NCBI GenBank assembly: GCA_018676385.1
Contig: JABHEX010000096.1
Coordinates: 1 to 12,417 of the forward strand
From: Akkermansiaceae bacterium
GTDB taxonomy: Bacteria; Verrucomicrobiota; Verrucomicrobiia; Verrucomicrobiales; Akkermansiaceae
Length of the DNA: 12,417 nucleotides
Direction: 5' to 3'
Positions 1-5,881 of the stretch are shown here, piece after piece. Positions within the stretch are counted from its first letter, which is position 1. The number at the start of each line of letters is the position of its first letter. The position numbers and the translations under genes were made by a program. The notes under the pieces are model-generated. The model was not told the origin of the DNA, did no database searches, and was given only the letters and a program-made list of their open reading frames with translations.

Positions 1-691
1 CTAGTTCCAATTTTTCTGATACGGCGGCTGCCTCGAAACGCACATGCGGATGATGCGAGTGAATTCTTCGTGCGGTTTCCACCATCATTGGAAACAAACG
101 AGCCACCTCACGTTCACGACTACCCGCGAATAACCCAATTAAGTTTTCCGATCGCACAACATTCTCTTTTTTTCTCTCCAGCTCATCAACGAGAGGGTGA
201 CCAGTAAACACGGTTCGCAGACCAGCAGATTCAAAAATTTCTTTTTCGAAGGGGAAAATGCACAGCATCAGATCAAGCGTCTTAGCCATCTTTGTAATAC
301 GTCCCTTATTCCATGCCCACACTTGCGGGCTAATGTAGTAAACTATCTTTATTGCCGGCAGCCTCTGTCTTATGGCATCGGCAAAACGCAGATTGAATCC
401 TGGATAATCGATCAATACGAGCACGTCAGGATCAGCAGCAATGGCATCTTTAAGCATTTCAGTGAACCGCGCCTTAAACCACTTGTAGTGTTTAATTACT
501 TCTACAAAACCCATCACTGCAGCGTCCTCTACCCAGTCAGTCATGTTTTCTCCGCCAATTCGACGCATGTCTGGCCCACCAACACCCAGGAAATTCACCT
601 CAGGAACTAATTCTTGCAGGGACTCCATGAGACAAGCACCATGGGTATCCCCACTGACTTCACCCGCAATAATGTAAATGGACTGACTCAC
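1..691 (-). CDS. lpxB: Lipid-A-disaccharide synthase LpxB (partial, C-terminus outside window)
   Basis: LpxB is a membrane-associated glycosyltransferase (family GT19). It joins UDP-2,3-diacylglucosamine and lipid X to give the lipid A disaccharide, so the organism should have a lipid A outer membrane. The N-terminal 230 codons are visible. Recognisable family motifs in order are IYIIAGEVSGDTHGA near residues 4-18, FLGVGGPDM, IDYPGFNLRFA, YYISPQVWAWN and FTGHPLVDEL; the second nucleotide-binding half begins with GLFAGSREREVARLFP. The family is usually about 380 residues, so roughly the last 150 are missing. I chose the GTG at 689-691 because it sits directly before the conserved SQSIYIIAGE, there is no in-frame ATG, and an in-frame stop lies about 30 nt upstream. 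No Shine-Dalgarno sequence is visible. The gene diverges from trmD and shares the 65-bp gap that carries the heptamer repeats. Confidence 0.97.
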   Translation of the reverse strand, partial: MSQSIYIIAGEVSGDTHGACLMESLQELVPEVNFLGVGGPDMRRIGGENMTDWVEDAAVMGFVEVIKHYKWFKARFTEMLKDAIAADPDVLVLIDYPGFNLRFADAIRQRLPAIKIVYYISPQVWAWNKGRITKMAKTLDLMLCIFPFEKEIFESAGLRTVFTGHPLVDELERKKENVVRSENLIGLFAGSREREVARLFPMMVETARRIHSHHPHVRFEAAAVSEKLEL

Positions 692-720
692 TGACGAAGC
701 TTTAGCGCTTTACGAATAAA

Positions 721-748
721 CTTCAAACTTCAAACTTGAAACCTCAAA
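721..748 (+). repeat. Four 7-bp tandem units in the trmD leader
   Basis: Two perfect CTTCAAA units (721-727 and 728-734) are followed by CTTGAAA (735-741) and CCTCAAA (742-748), each one mismatch from the first. Periodicity fades into CTTTCTTC (749-756), and the trmD ATG follows at 757. Only one G occurs between 715 and 756 and there is no Shine-Dalgarno motif. The array fills the gap between the divergent lpxB and trmD. The repeat is directly visible; a role in trmD translation or transcription is inference. Confidence 0.85.
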
Positions 749-756
749 CTTTCTTC

Positions 757-1431
757 ATGCGCATCGATATCGTCACTTTGTTCCCAGAAATCGCCCTGGC
801 TCCCCTGAGCGAAAGCATCATCAAACGTGCCCGAGAGGCTGGAATTGCTGAAATAGAGGCGCACCAATTACGTGATTGGGCGACGGGCAAGCACCGTAAA
901 ACAGATGAATATCTCTGCGGCGGCGGTCAAGGGATGCTGCTGAAACCCGAGCCGATTTTTGCAGCAGTTGAGGAACTGAAAAAAGAATCCACAACAGTCC
1001 TGTTGATGACCCCTCAGGGGAAACCATTTAAACAAGTGGACGCCATGCGTTTGTGCAAAGAGGAACATTTGATCATTCTCTGTGGGCACTACGAAGGCGT
1101 AGATCACCGAGTGATTGAAGAACTGGTAGATGAGGAAATATCCATTGGCGACTACGTATTAACCAATGGCGCCATTGCCGCTGCCGTGATAGCGGATGCC
1201 ATTACACGTCTACTCCCCGGCGCTCTGAACGATGCACGATCGTCCGTCGATGAATCGTTCTCCAATCCTAATATGTTAGAAGCTCCAGCTTATACGAAGC
1301 CTAACCTATTCCGAGGCATGCAAGTCCCTGAGGTATTACTCAGCGGCGATCACCGCAAGATTGAAGCATGGAAAAAAGAAAATGCACTGCAGCGCACACG
1401 CAAGAATCGACCCGACCTAACAGATGATTGA
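757..1431 (+). CDS. trmD: tRNA (guanine-N1-)-methyltransferase TrmD
   Basis: TrmD methylates G37 next to the anticodon in tRNAs reading CNN codons, using S-adenosylmethionine, and so prevents +1 frameshifting. The SPOUT-family trefoil-knot fold is recognisable from MRIDIVTLFPEI at the N-terminus, CGGGQGML (54-61), LMTPQGKPF (83-91), the knot segments ILCGHYEGVDHRV (107-119) and SIGDYVLTNGA (129-139), and VPEVLLSGDH (190-199). The protein has 224 residues; the E. coli enzyme has 255 and a longer C-terminal tail. The position of the catalytic Asp169 of the Haemophilus/E. coli enzyme, in a D-S-F context, appears to be Glu166 here (VDESF). I chose ATG 757 because MRID matches the family N-terminus; the in-frame TTG at 736 would lie inside the leader repeat. 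No Shine-Dalgarno is present. The usual rpsP-rimM-rplS partners are not adjacent; the neighbour is a divergent lpxB. Confidence 0.97.
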   Translation: MRIDIVTLFPEIALAPLSESIIKRAREAGIAEIEAHQLRDWATGKHRKTDEYLCGGGQGMLLKPEPIFAAVEELKKESTTVLLMTPQGKPFKQVDAMRLCKEEHLIILCGHYEGVDHRVIEELVDEEISIGDYVLTNGAIAAAVIADAITRLLPGALNDARSSVDESFSNPNMLEAPAYTKPNLFRGMQVPEVLLSGDHRKIEAWKKENALQRTRKNRPDLTDD

Positions 1432-1493
1432 TATCAGATGCCTACCCCCACAACCTCGAGCCAACAACAGCTGGATATAAGCAAACAAATCAT

Positions 1494-1514
1494 CCGAATC
1501 TAAAAGGATTCAGG
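1494..1514. other. Weak imperfect inverted repeat downstream of trmD
   Basis: GAATC (1496-1500 read with the preceding CC) faces GATTC (1507-1511) across a 6-nt loop, and outer CC/GG pairs could form past one bulged A. No U-run follows on the plus strand, so it is a poor candidate for an intrinsic terminator. It is nevertheless the only hairpin of note between trmD and the next, convergent gene. Confidence 0.2.
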
Positions 1515-1584
1515 TCACCAAGCTGCATTAGAAAAAATCTACTCCATGTGAATCTCGACAGACAAGATATCGCGAGAAATATCA

Positions 1585-1827
1585 TCAGTCTTTTTTGAGC
1601 ATGTTATCAATTTTGGTCACCAGTTTATGTGGGCAGCGACCACGCTGATATTTATTCCACATAACATTGCGCAGCTTGAGCAAGAGTTCCTCAGGAATAG
1701 GTTCGTAATGATGCCACGACTCATCTTCAATCAGCTGAGAATATAATTTCCACTCTCCAGCATGGTAGGTTGCTCGGTAAACCATCTTACCGTCCTCACT
1801 ATCTTCACGCCACTGGTGTTTCTGCAT
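1585..1827 (-). CDS. Conserved-looking small hypothetical protein (80 aa)
   Basis: I do not assign a function. The 80-residue product starts MQKHQWRED and is rich in charged and aromatic residues (five Trp and five Tyr), with no signal peptide or membrane segment. It reads as a small soluble alpha/beta protein: a strand-rich first half (YRATYHAGEWKLYSQL) and a helical second half around PEELLLKLRNVMWNKYQRGRCPHKLV. I recall, without being able to check, that short proteins with this MxKHxWR...RATxHxGxW...WNKYQR pattern occur in Verrucomicrobiota, which would make it a lineage-specific family. The gene stands alone on the minus strand, convergent with trmD, with no clear Shine-Dalgarno sequence. 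Its coherent amino-acid composition and the lack of a competing gene support it being real. Confidence 0.7.
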   Translation of the reverse strand: MQKHQWREDSEDGKMVYRATYHAGEWKLYSQLIEDESWHHYEPIPEELLLKLRNVMWNKYQRGRCPHKLVTKIDNMLKKD

Positions 1828-2258
1828 GCCAATATTCTATGCCATGATCAGTGAAAATGAACAATCGAATCCTAAAAAAATATTATCGTTCTTGGCATAA
1901 TGAAGCGCCAAACGCCGCTCGATGACAACACAGTAATCATAATCTTTTCATGACCCCACTGACTCAAACTAATTATTTAATCGAACACTACGATCATGCG
2001 CACTGCCGTTAACCCAACTGTAAAATTTTGGAGAAAAATATCGTTTGCGACTGTGTCATCATTTACTAACAACAGTCACAAGCTGTCGCCTATGAGTTAG
2101 ACCAAAATTTAATCGATTATTTCCCAATCATATTTTTTATTCTAATACTAACGTAGCATTAAACTACTGGATGCAAATTTATAGCTCAACAAGCTCGATG
2201 CCCGAACAAGCCAACGTTTTTCGGTTTCCTCAATCAAACATTAAACTCACTATTTCAA
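1828..2258. other. AT-rich intergenic region without a convincing gene
   Basis: This 431-bp stretch between the 80-residue gene and comF, which point away from each other, must hold promoters for both. I see no RNA gene, no IS remnant and no confident promoter. The longest ATG-initiated frame I found by eye is 34 codons (1996-2100) and has no recognisable features. There is a small inverted repeat, GACTGT (2049-2054) against ACAGTC (2072-2077), with a 17-nt spacer. The last 34 nt before comF (2225-2258) contain no G on the plus strand, like the leaders of other plus-strand genes here. Confidence 0.5.
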
Positions 2259-2981
2259 TTGATCCCTATAGTCGCCAGAATTCTCGACTTTATATACCCT
2301 GCATACTGCCAAGTATGCTCAACCCAGCTGAGTTATGGTAAAAGTCTTTGTAACGTATGCCTCGGAAAACTTGTACCCGTTGAGGCGCCGCTGTGCTCAC
2401 AATGCGGCGAATGCTTTGACGGCGACATAGACAGCCAGTTCACATGCAATAACTGCCACGGGCTTAATTTTTCATTCAATTTTGCCAGGGCGGCTTATCG
2501 CGGCGACAAATCATCACGCCAGCTCATTCATGATTTTAAATATAGCAGACAAATACACCTAGCAGAAAACCTCGCTACACTAACAAGTCTAGCCCTTGGA
2601 GACTCTCGGTTTCTCCCATTTTTGAAAAACGGCATCTTGGTTCCAGTACCACTTCATTGGTTAAGGCAACGCAAACGGCGATTCAATCAGTCAGAGGAGA
2701 TCGTAAAACATCTCGCCCGCCAGGTAGGTATGCCGTGGGCAAACATTCTAAAGCGCACTCGAAACACCGAAACCCAAACGCGTTATAATCGAAAAAAAAG
2801 GCTGCAAAACCTCAATGGAGCGTTCCAGTTAAGACGGAATGGGAAAGCACTCATTTCTAACAGAATGGTGATTCTCGTTGATGACGTGCTTACCACCGGA
2901 TCAACAGCTAACGAATGCGCAGTTGTTTTATTAGAAAATGGAGCCAGCGAAGTAGCTGTGCTTACACTAATACGTGGATAG
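2259..2981 (+). CDS. comF: ComF family phosphoribosyltransferase / amidophosphoribosyltransferase-like protein
   Basis: ComF/GntX proteins combine a zinc-ribbon N-terminus with a type I phosphoribosyltransferase fold. Some are needed for natural transformation, but the reaction is not established. Nine cysteines lie in the first 66 residues: CQVC (17-20) and CNVC (31-34), then CSQC (46-49, plus C52) and CNNC (63-66), consistent with two zinc-binding knuckles. A basic helix with RRFNQSEEIVKHLA (140-153) and the PRPP-binding motif MVILVDDVLTTGST (203-216) follow. Length is 240 residues, normal for the family. The reading frame is open back to a stop at 2160 but contains no ATG or GTG, so TTG 2259 is the only common start that precedes the conserved DFIYPAYCQVC. 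The G-free stretch just upstream resembles leaders of neighbouring genes and supports that start. The gene converges on rnc with 16 bp between the stop codons. Confidence 0.92.
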   Translation: MIPIVARILDFIYPAYCQVCSTQLSYGKSLCNVCLGKLVPVEAPLCSQCGECFDGDIDSQFTCNNCHGLNFSFNFARAAYRGDKSSRQLIHDFKYSRQIHLAENLATLTSLALGDSRFLPFLKNGILVPVPLHWLRQRKRRFNQSEEIVKHLARQVGMPWANILKRTRNTETQTRYNRKKRLQNLNGAFQLRRNGKALISNRMVILVDDVLTTGSTANECAVVLLENGASEVAVLTLIRG

Positions 2982-2997
2982 GTTCATCTATGAGAAA

Positions 2998-3675
2998 TTA
3001 CTTTTCCCATACGCCAGCGCTGAGCGCCTCACACGCCGCTTTAGTTTCAGCATCTTTTTTACTATTCCCCTCACCTTCGCCGAGTTTACGGCCCAGCCAT
3101 ACGACCTTGACCTTAAAACTTTTCTGGTGATCTGGGCCACTCTCATCAATCACGATATACTCAGGCCCCTTGGGAGCGAGTGCCTGAAGTTTTTCTTGGA
3201 GCTCACCTTTTGGGTTTTTTTCTTCTGGCGAGGCAACAATTTGATCAATCCATTTCTCACAGACCTTATCAATCACATCACCAGCGGCATCCAACCCACC
3301 ATCGAGATAAACAGCACCAATTAATGATTCGAAGGCATCTGCCAGTGTCGAAGTTCGTGTTTTACCTCCTGTAGCTTCCTCCCCCTTACCCATCATGACG
3401 TATTCACCCAGTCCAATATCTTTAGCAAACTTACATAATGCATCTCCTGATACGAGTCGGGCACGCAACTTTGTAAGCCTGCCCTCAGAAAACCTCGGGA
3501 ACATCAGATATAACCGCTGTGTCAAATGCAACTGAATCACTGCATCACCAAGAAATTCCAACCTTTGGTTATCGAAATGAGGCCTTTGCGTCTCATACGC
3601 CAGACTAGGGTGAGTAAGAGCCTCCGCCATAAGAAGCGAATTCCTAAATTTGTAACCTATGATATCCTCCAGCAT
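2998..3675 (-). CDS. rnc: Ribonuclease III
   Basis: RNase III cleaves double-stranded RNA, processing rRNA precursors and some mRNAs as a dimer with Mg2+. The nuclease domain spans about residues 1-145: signature NQRLEFLGDAV (36-46) with metal ligands E40 and D44, and DAFESLIGAVYLDGG (113-127) with D113 and E116. A C-terminal double-stranded-RNA-binding domain covers about 153-222 (NPKGELQEKLQA through GNSKKDAETKAACEAL). Total 225 residues, the same size class as E. coli RNase III. One oddity is Q37 where most enzymes have the first Glu of NERLEFLGD; this residue is less strictly conserved than E40 and D44. The ATG at 3673-3675 gives the usual N-terminus and has no good Shine-Dalgarno. A tRNA-His gene lies 75 bp upstream on the same strand, so both may be on one transcript. 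Two short palindromes sit just before the start. Confidence 0.97.
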   Translation of the reverse strand: MLEDIIGYKFRNSLLMAEALTHPSLAYETQRPHFDNQRLEFLGDAVIQLHLTQRLYLMFPRFSEGRLTKLRARLVSGDALCKFAKDIGLGEYVMMGKGEEATGGKTRTSTLADAFESLIGAVYLDGGLDAAGDVIDKVCEKWIDQIVASPEEKNPKGELQEKLQALAPKGPEYIVIDESGPDHQKSFKVKVVWLGRKLGEGEGNSKKDAETKAACEALSAGVWEK

Positions 3676-3679
3676 AAAT

Positions 3680-3710
3680 GATAAATCTTATCTGGGTTGA
3701 TCATATCAAC
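3680..3710 (-). promoter_or_regulatory. Two adjacent short palindromes in the rnc leader
   Basis: GATAA (3680-3684) faces TTATC (3688-3692) with a 3-nt loop, and GTTGAT (3696-3701) faces ATCAAC (3705-3710) with a 3-nt loop. Both lie within 35 nt of the rnc start codon and could form two small hairpins in the mRNA leader. RNase III is known in enterobacteria to cut a hairpin in its own leader and so limit its synthesis. These stems are too short to be typical RNase III targets, so an autoregulatory role here is speculative; they could also be protein-binding palindromes. Confidence 0.3.
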
Positions 3711-3750
3711 GGTCTTATAATCATTAAAAGCCCTAAGACAAAAAAGATAG

Positions 3751-3826
3751 TGGGGTGACTGACGGGGATCGAACCCGCGACAACCGGAATCACAATCCGG
3801 GGCTCTACCACTGAGCTACAGTCACC
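3751..3826 (-). tRNA. tRNA-His (anticodon GTG)
   Basis: The minus strand folds into a complete cloverleaf. The acceptor stem is GTGACTG (3825-3819) with CAGTCAC (3761-3755), the D arm has GCTC/GAGC, the anticodon stem is CCGGA/TCCGG around loop TTGTGAT, and the T arm is GCGGG-TTCGATC-CCCGT. The anticodon GTG decodes histidine codons CAY. The histidine identity element is present: an extra G at -1 (3826) opposite discriminator C73 (3754), which gives the 8-bp acceptor stem recognised by HisRS. The 3' CCA is encoded (3753-3751). A TATAAT hexamer ends only 4 nt before G-1, too close to be a normal -10 box unless transcription starts at the mature 5' end. The gene lies between the 207-residue membrane protein and rnc, all on the minus strand. 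Confidence 0.98.
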
Positions 3827-3936
3827 ATCAATTATAAACACGACGACCAATGTAGGTGCGTTGTGGGCGTGGGAATAAGGGAATTGCTCAAAAATGCAAA
3901 GTTAAAAATTAACCTAATTCTCAAAAAAACAGCACA

Positions 3937-4560
3937 TTAAGACAGCGAGCCTCTCGATTGTATCCTATTCAGCAAAAAGAAACTAAGAATAGGATAAATC
4001 GACATAACAATGGCTGTTCCAACACCAATGACAACGGCAACAGGCCCAGTCATCATACCCATCGCAGAAGCTTGTTCACCTCCGATTTCTTCGAGCCGCT
4101 TACCCACCTCCTGCATTGCTGGGTTTTTAATTACCACCACAATTCCGATAGCTATCAGTTTATGAATAACAGACAAAGCACTGTAAATATTCGAGATCTT
4201 CAATCCGCGGCGCCGGTATTTAACTAGTTTTAAGCCCGCACAAATCATCAGCACAGCAAGTACAATTGAAAAAAAGGAAGAAATCACATCCCATTTTTGA
4301 GTCTCATAGACGGGCTGCATGGCACTCATCATGCGGTCCCTCATTTCATCAGGATAGCCAGAATACTGTAATTCCTGTATTTTATCGGTAAATGCCGCGC
4401 CTACAATTGCAAACAAGCCAAACACAATACCAAGTCCTCCAAATACCAAATGAAGAATTCCAAAAACCTTTGGGATTGGACTCGTGCCCACATTCATAGG
4501 CTCGTTTCCCTGTGTATCAGAAGTAGGCGCTTGGTAGGGTGACATCGATTCGCTAGACAT
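3937..4560 (-). CDS. Predicted four-helix membrane protein with N-terminal SPYQAP motif
   Basis: Function unknown. The 207-residue product begins with a polar 29-residue cytoplasm-like segment carrying MSPYQAP (6-12), a short motif I associate with many small membrane proteins of planctomycetes and verrucomicrobia. Four hydrophobic segments follow at about 31-56, 92-113, 121-144 and 168-197. Between helices 1 and 2 lies a polar loop of about 35 residues (GYPDEMRDRMMSAMQ region), and a basic KYRRRGLK stretch separates helices 2 and 3. A loop near 147-166 is amphipathic and charged. I chose the ATG at 4558-4560: the frame extends 24 codons further up to 4632, but that extension lacks the conserved look and would run towards the tyrS start, while ATG 4560 has a GGTG nearby. 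The gene diverges from tyrS across 89 bp and precedes tRNA-His. No catalytic motif is visible. Confidence 0.85.
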   Translation of the reverse strand: MSSESMSPYQAPTSDTQGNEPMNVGTSPIPKVFGILHLVFGGLGIVFGLFAIVGAAFTDKIQELQYSGYPDEMRDRMMSAMQPVYETQKWDVISSFFSIVLAVLMICAGLKLVKYRRRGLKISNIYSALSVIHKLIAIGIVVVIKNPAMQEVGKRLEEIGGEQASAMGMMTGPVAVVIGVGTAIVMSIYPILSFFLLNRIQSRGSLS

Positions 4561-4606
4561 AACTGCACCATAGATTATCTGATAAACATACGTAAAGCAC
4601 CATCTT

Positions 4607-4641
4607 CCGGCTCGACACTCGCCCTTGATCACTCCAATCTC
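4607..4641 (+). repeat. Degenerate 7-bp periodicity in the tyrS leader
   Basis: CTC trinucleotides recur every 7 nt at 4611-4613, 4618-4620, 4632-4634 and 4639-4641, with TTG in the expected slot at 4625-4627. The last unit ends 8 nt before the tyrS ATG (4650), the same spacing as in the three clear heptamer leaders of this window. The other positions of each unit are not conserved and G is present, so this may be coincidence. Confidence 0.3.
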
Positions 4642-4649
4642 CGCGCGCC

Positions 4650-5843
4650 ATGTGTGAACGCTTGCCCAGCTCTGCAGAAGCCCTCAAACAATTGATCGCA
4701 GGAACCGCCAAAGTTCTGAGCGAGAGTGAACTGCAGAAAAAACTTGATTTAGGACGTCCCTTACGAATCAAGTTCGGAGTCGACCCTACCGCTCCTGACA
4801 TCCACCTTGGCCACACGGTCCCACTGGAAAAACTACGCCAGTTCCAAGAGCTAGGCCACCACGCCATCTTGCTTATCGGTGATTTTACCGCCACTGTTGG
4901 CGATCCCACTGGCCGCAGCACAGCTCGCCCTCCGCTCACCAGAGATGAGGTCCTGAAAAATGCCGAAACCTATACTGAACAGGCCTTCAAGGTGCTTGAC
5001 CGAGAAAAAACAGAAATTATTTTCAATGGCGATTGGTTCCGTAAGATGAACTACGAGCAGATCCTCAGGCTCAATGCACAGGTAACTTTACAACAAATGC
5101 TTCAGCGTGAAGACTTCAAGGAGCGCGTCGCAGACTCCAAGGAAGTTCGTCTCCACGAACTCCAATACCCAATCATGCAAGGCTGGGATTCTGTCGAGCT
5201 TCAGTCCGATGTCGAAATCGGTGGAACCGACCAGTTATTCAACATGCTCGTAGGTCGCGACCTTCAAAAGGAAGAAGGACAGCATCAGCAGTCCATCATC
5301 TGCATGCCTCTACTTGAGGGGCTTGACGGAGTGAAAAAGATGTCAAAATCCGCACATAACTACGTCGGTGTGAACGAGAATCCCGTAGAGATGTTCGGCA
5401 AGCTCATGTCGATTTCCGACGACCTAATGGATCGCTACTACACGCTTCTTTTAGGTCAAGAACGCAACAGCCAGCTACACCCTATGGAGGCGAAAAAACA
5501 GCTCTCTACAAAAATCACCGCACGTTACCACGACGAGCAATCCGCTATCGAAGCGCGCATGACATGGGAAGCTCGCTTCTCAAAACGCGACACCGCGGCT
5601 GGCGCCACTGACATCAATCTCACTGACATCCCGGCAGCTGCTAACGTGCTTACTCTCGCAGCCCACGCCTTTGAAGCAGGATTCAACCTGAAAAAATCAA
5701 ACGGCGAGCTACGCAAACAGTTCATCACTACCGGAGCAGTCCAACTTAACGGCGAAAAACTTACCGATCCAATGGCTGCCGTTAGCCCAGCAGCTGGCGA
5801 TATTCTCCGCCTAAGCAAAAAGCACTCCGTAAAGTATATTTAG
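4650..5843 (+). CDS. tyrS: Tyrosyl-tRNA synthetase (TyrZ-type, KMSKS-containing)
   Basis: TyrRS is a class I synthetase that charges tRNA-Tyr. The Rossmann-fold catalytic domain shows FGVDPTAPDIHLGHT (42-56) with the HIGH-equivalent HLGH at 52-55. It continues with IGDFTATVGDPTGRS (76-90), the tyrosine/tRNA-binding region YPIMQGWDSVELQSDVEIGGTDQLFN (split about 173-198), and KMSKS at 230-234. HLGH plus KMSKS places it in the TyrZ/TyrS2 subfamily found in Haemophilus and Pseudomonas, not the E. coli TyrS group, which has KFGKT. The C-terminal part, about 335-397, looks like the S4 RNA-binding domain (LRKQFITTGAVQLNGEKLTDP). Length 397 is typical. ATG 4650 is the first in-frame ATG before the conserved start of the fold; no Shine-Dalgarno is visible. 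It is divergent from the membrane-protein gene and 38 bp upstream of the 166-residue gene. Confidence 0.97.
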   Translation: MCERLPSSAEALKQLIAGTAKVLSESELQKKLDLGRPLRIKFGVDPTAPDIHLGHTVPLEKLRQFQELGHHAILLIGDFTATVGDPTGRSTARPPLTRDEVLKNAETYTEQAFKVLDREKTEIIFNGDWFRKMNYEQILRLNAQVTLQQMLQREDFKERVADSKEVRLHELQYPIMQGWDSVELQSDVEIGGTDQLFNMLVGRDLQKEEGQHQQSIICMPLLEGLDGVKKMSKSAHNYVGVNENPVEMFGKLMSISDDLMDRYYTLLLGQERNSQLHPMEAKKQLSTKITARYHDEQSAIEARMTWEARFSKRDTAAGATDINLTDIPAAANVLTLAAHAFEAGFNLKKSNGELRKQFITTGAVQLNGEKLTDPMAAVSPAAGDILRLSKKHSVKYI

Positions 5844-5845
5844 CC

Positions 5846-5873
5846 TTTTATCTTATCTCTTTTATCTTACCTC
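5846..5873 (+). repeat. 14-bp tandem repeat (four 7-bp units) before the 166-aa gene
   Basis: TTTTATCTTATCTC (5846-5859) is followed directly by TTTTATCTTACCTC (5860-5873), 13 of 14 positions identical. Each copy splits into two related 7-mers that begin TT and end C, and a fifth such unit, TTCACCC (5874-5880), follows. The next gene's ATG is at 5882. The 38 nt between the tyrS stop and this ATG contain no G and no Shine-Dalgarno motif. The repeat is certain; its function is inferred from the matching layout at trmD and the RNase G gene. Confidence 0.85.
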
Positions 5874-5881
5874 TTCACCCT

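Noticed and set aside
197..610. 137-aa plus-strand open frame
   Set aside because: It is antisense to lpxB, whose conserved motifs are unmistakable on the minus strand; the plus-strand product has no family-like pattern.
721..748. CRISPR-like or IS-end interpretation of the tandem heptamers
   Set aside because: Units are contiguous with no spacers, there are no cas genes or transposase, and unit sequences differ from gene to gene.
736..756. TTG at 736 as the trmD start
   Set aside because: Adds seven residues encoded by the heptamer repeat; the family N-terminus begins at the ATG at 757.
1494..1514. Hairpin after trmD as an intrinsic terminator
   Set aside because: Short AT-rich stem with a bulge and no U-run; listed only as a weak inverted repeat.
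2049..2077. GACTGT/ACAGTC inverted repeat as an operator for comF
   Set aside because: Six-bp arms with a 17-nt spacer can arise by chance in this AT-rich gap, and it lies about 180 nt from the start.
1996..2100. 34-codon frame in the comF upstream gap
   Set aside because: No Shine-Dalgarno or G-free leader, no recognisable pattern, and short frames are expected by chance in 431 bp.
2974..3324. Plus-strand open frame of 116 aa following comF
   Set aside because: Lies antisense over the dsRNA-binding and nuclease domains of rnc and looks like random composition.
3831..3836. TATAAT on the minus strand as the -10 box of tRNA-His
   Set aside because: It ends 4 nt before the mature 5' end and has no -35 partner at 16-18 nt, so it cannot be called with confidence.
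4561..4632. 24-residue N-terminal extension of the SPYQAP membrane protein
   Set aside because: It has no family character and would nearly reach the tyrS start; ATG 4560 gives the usual polar N-terminus.
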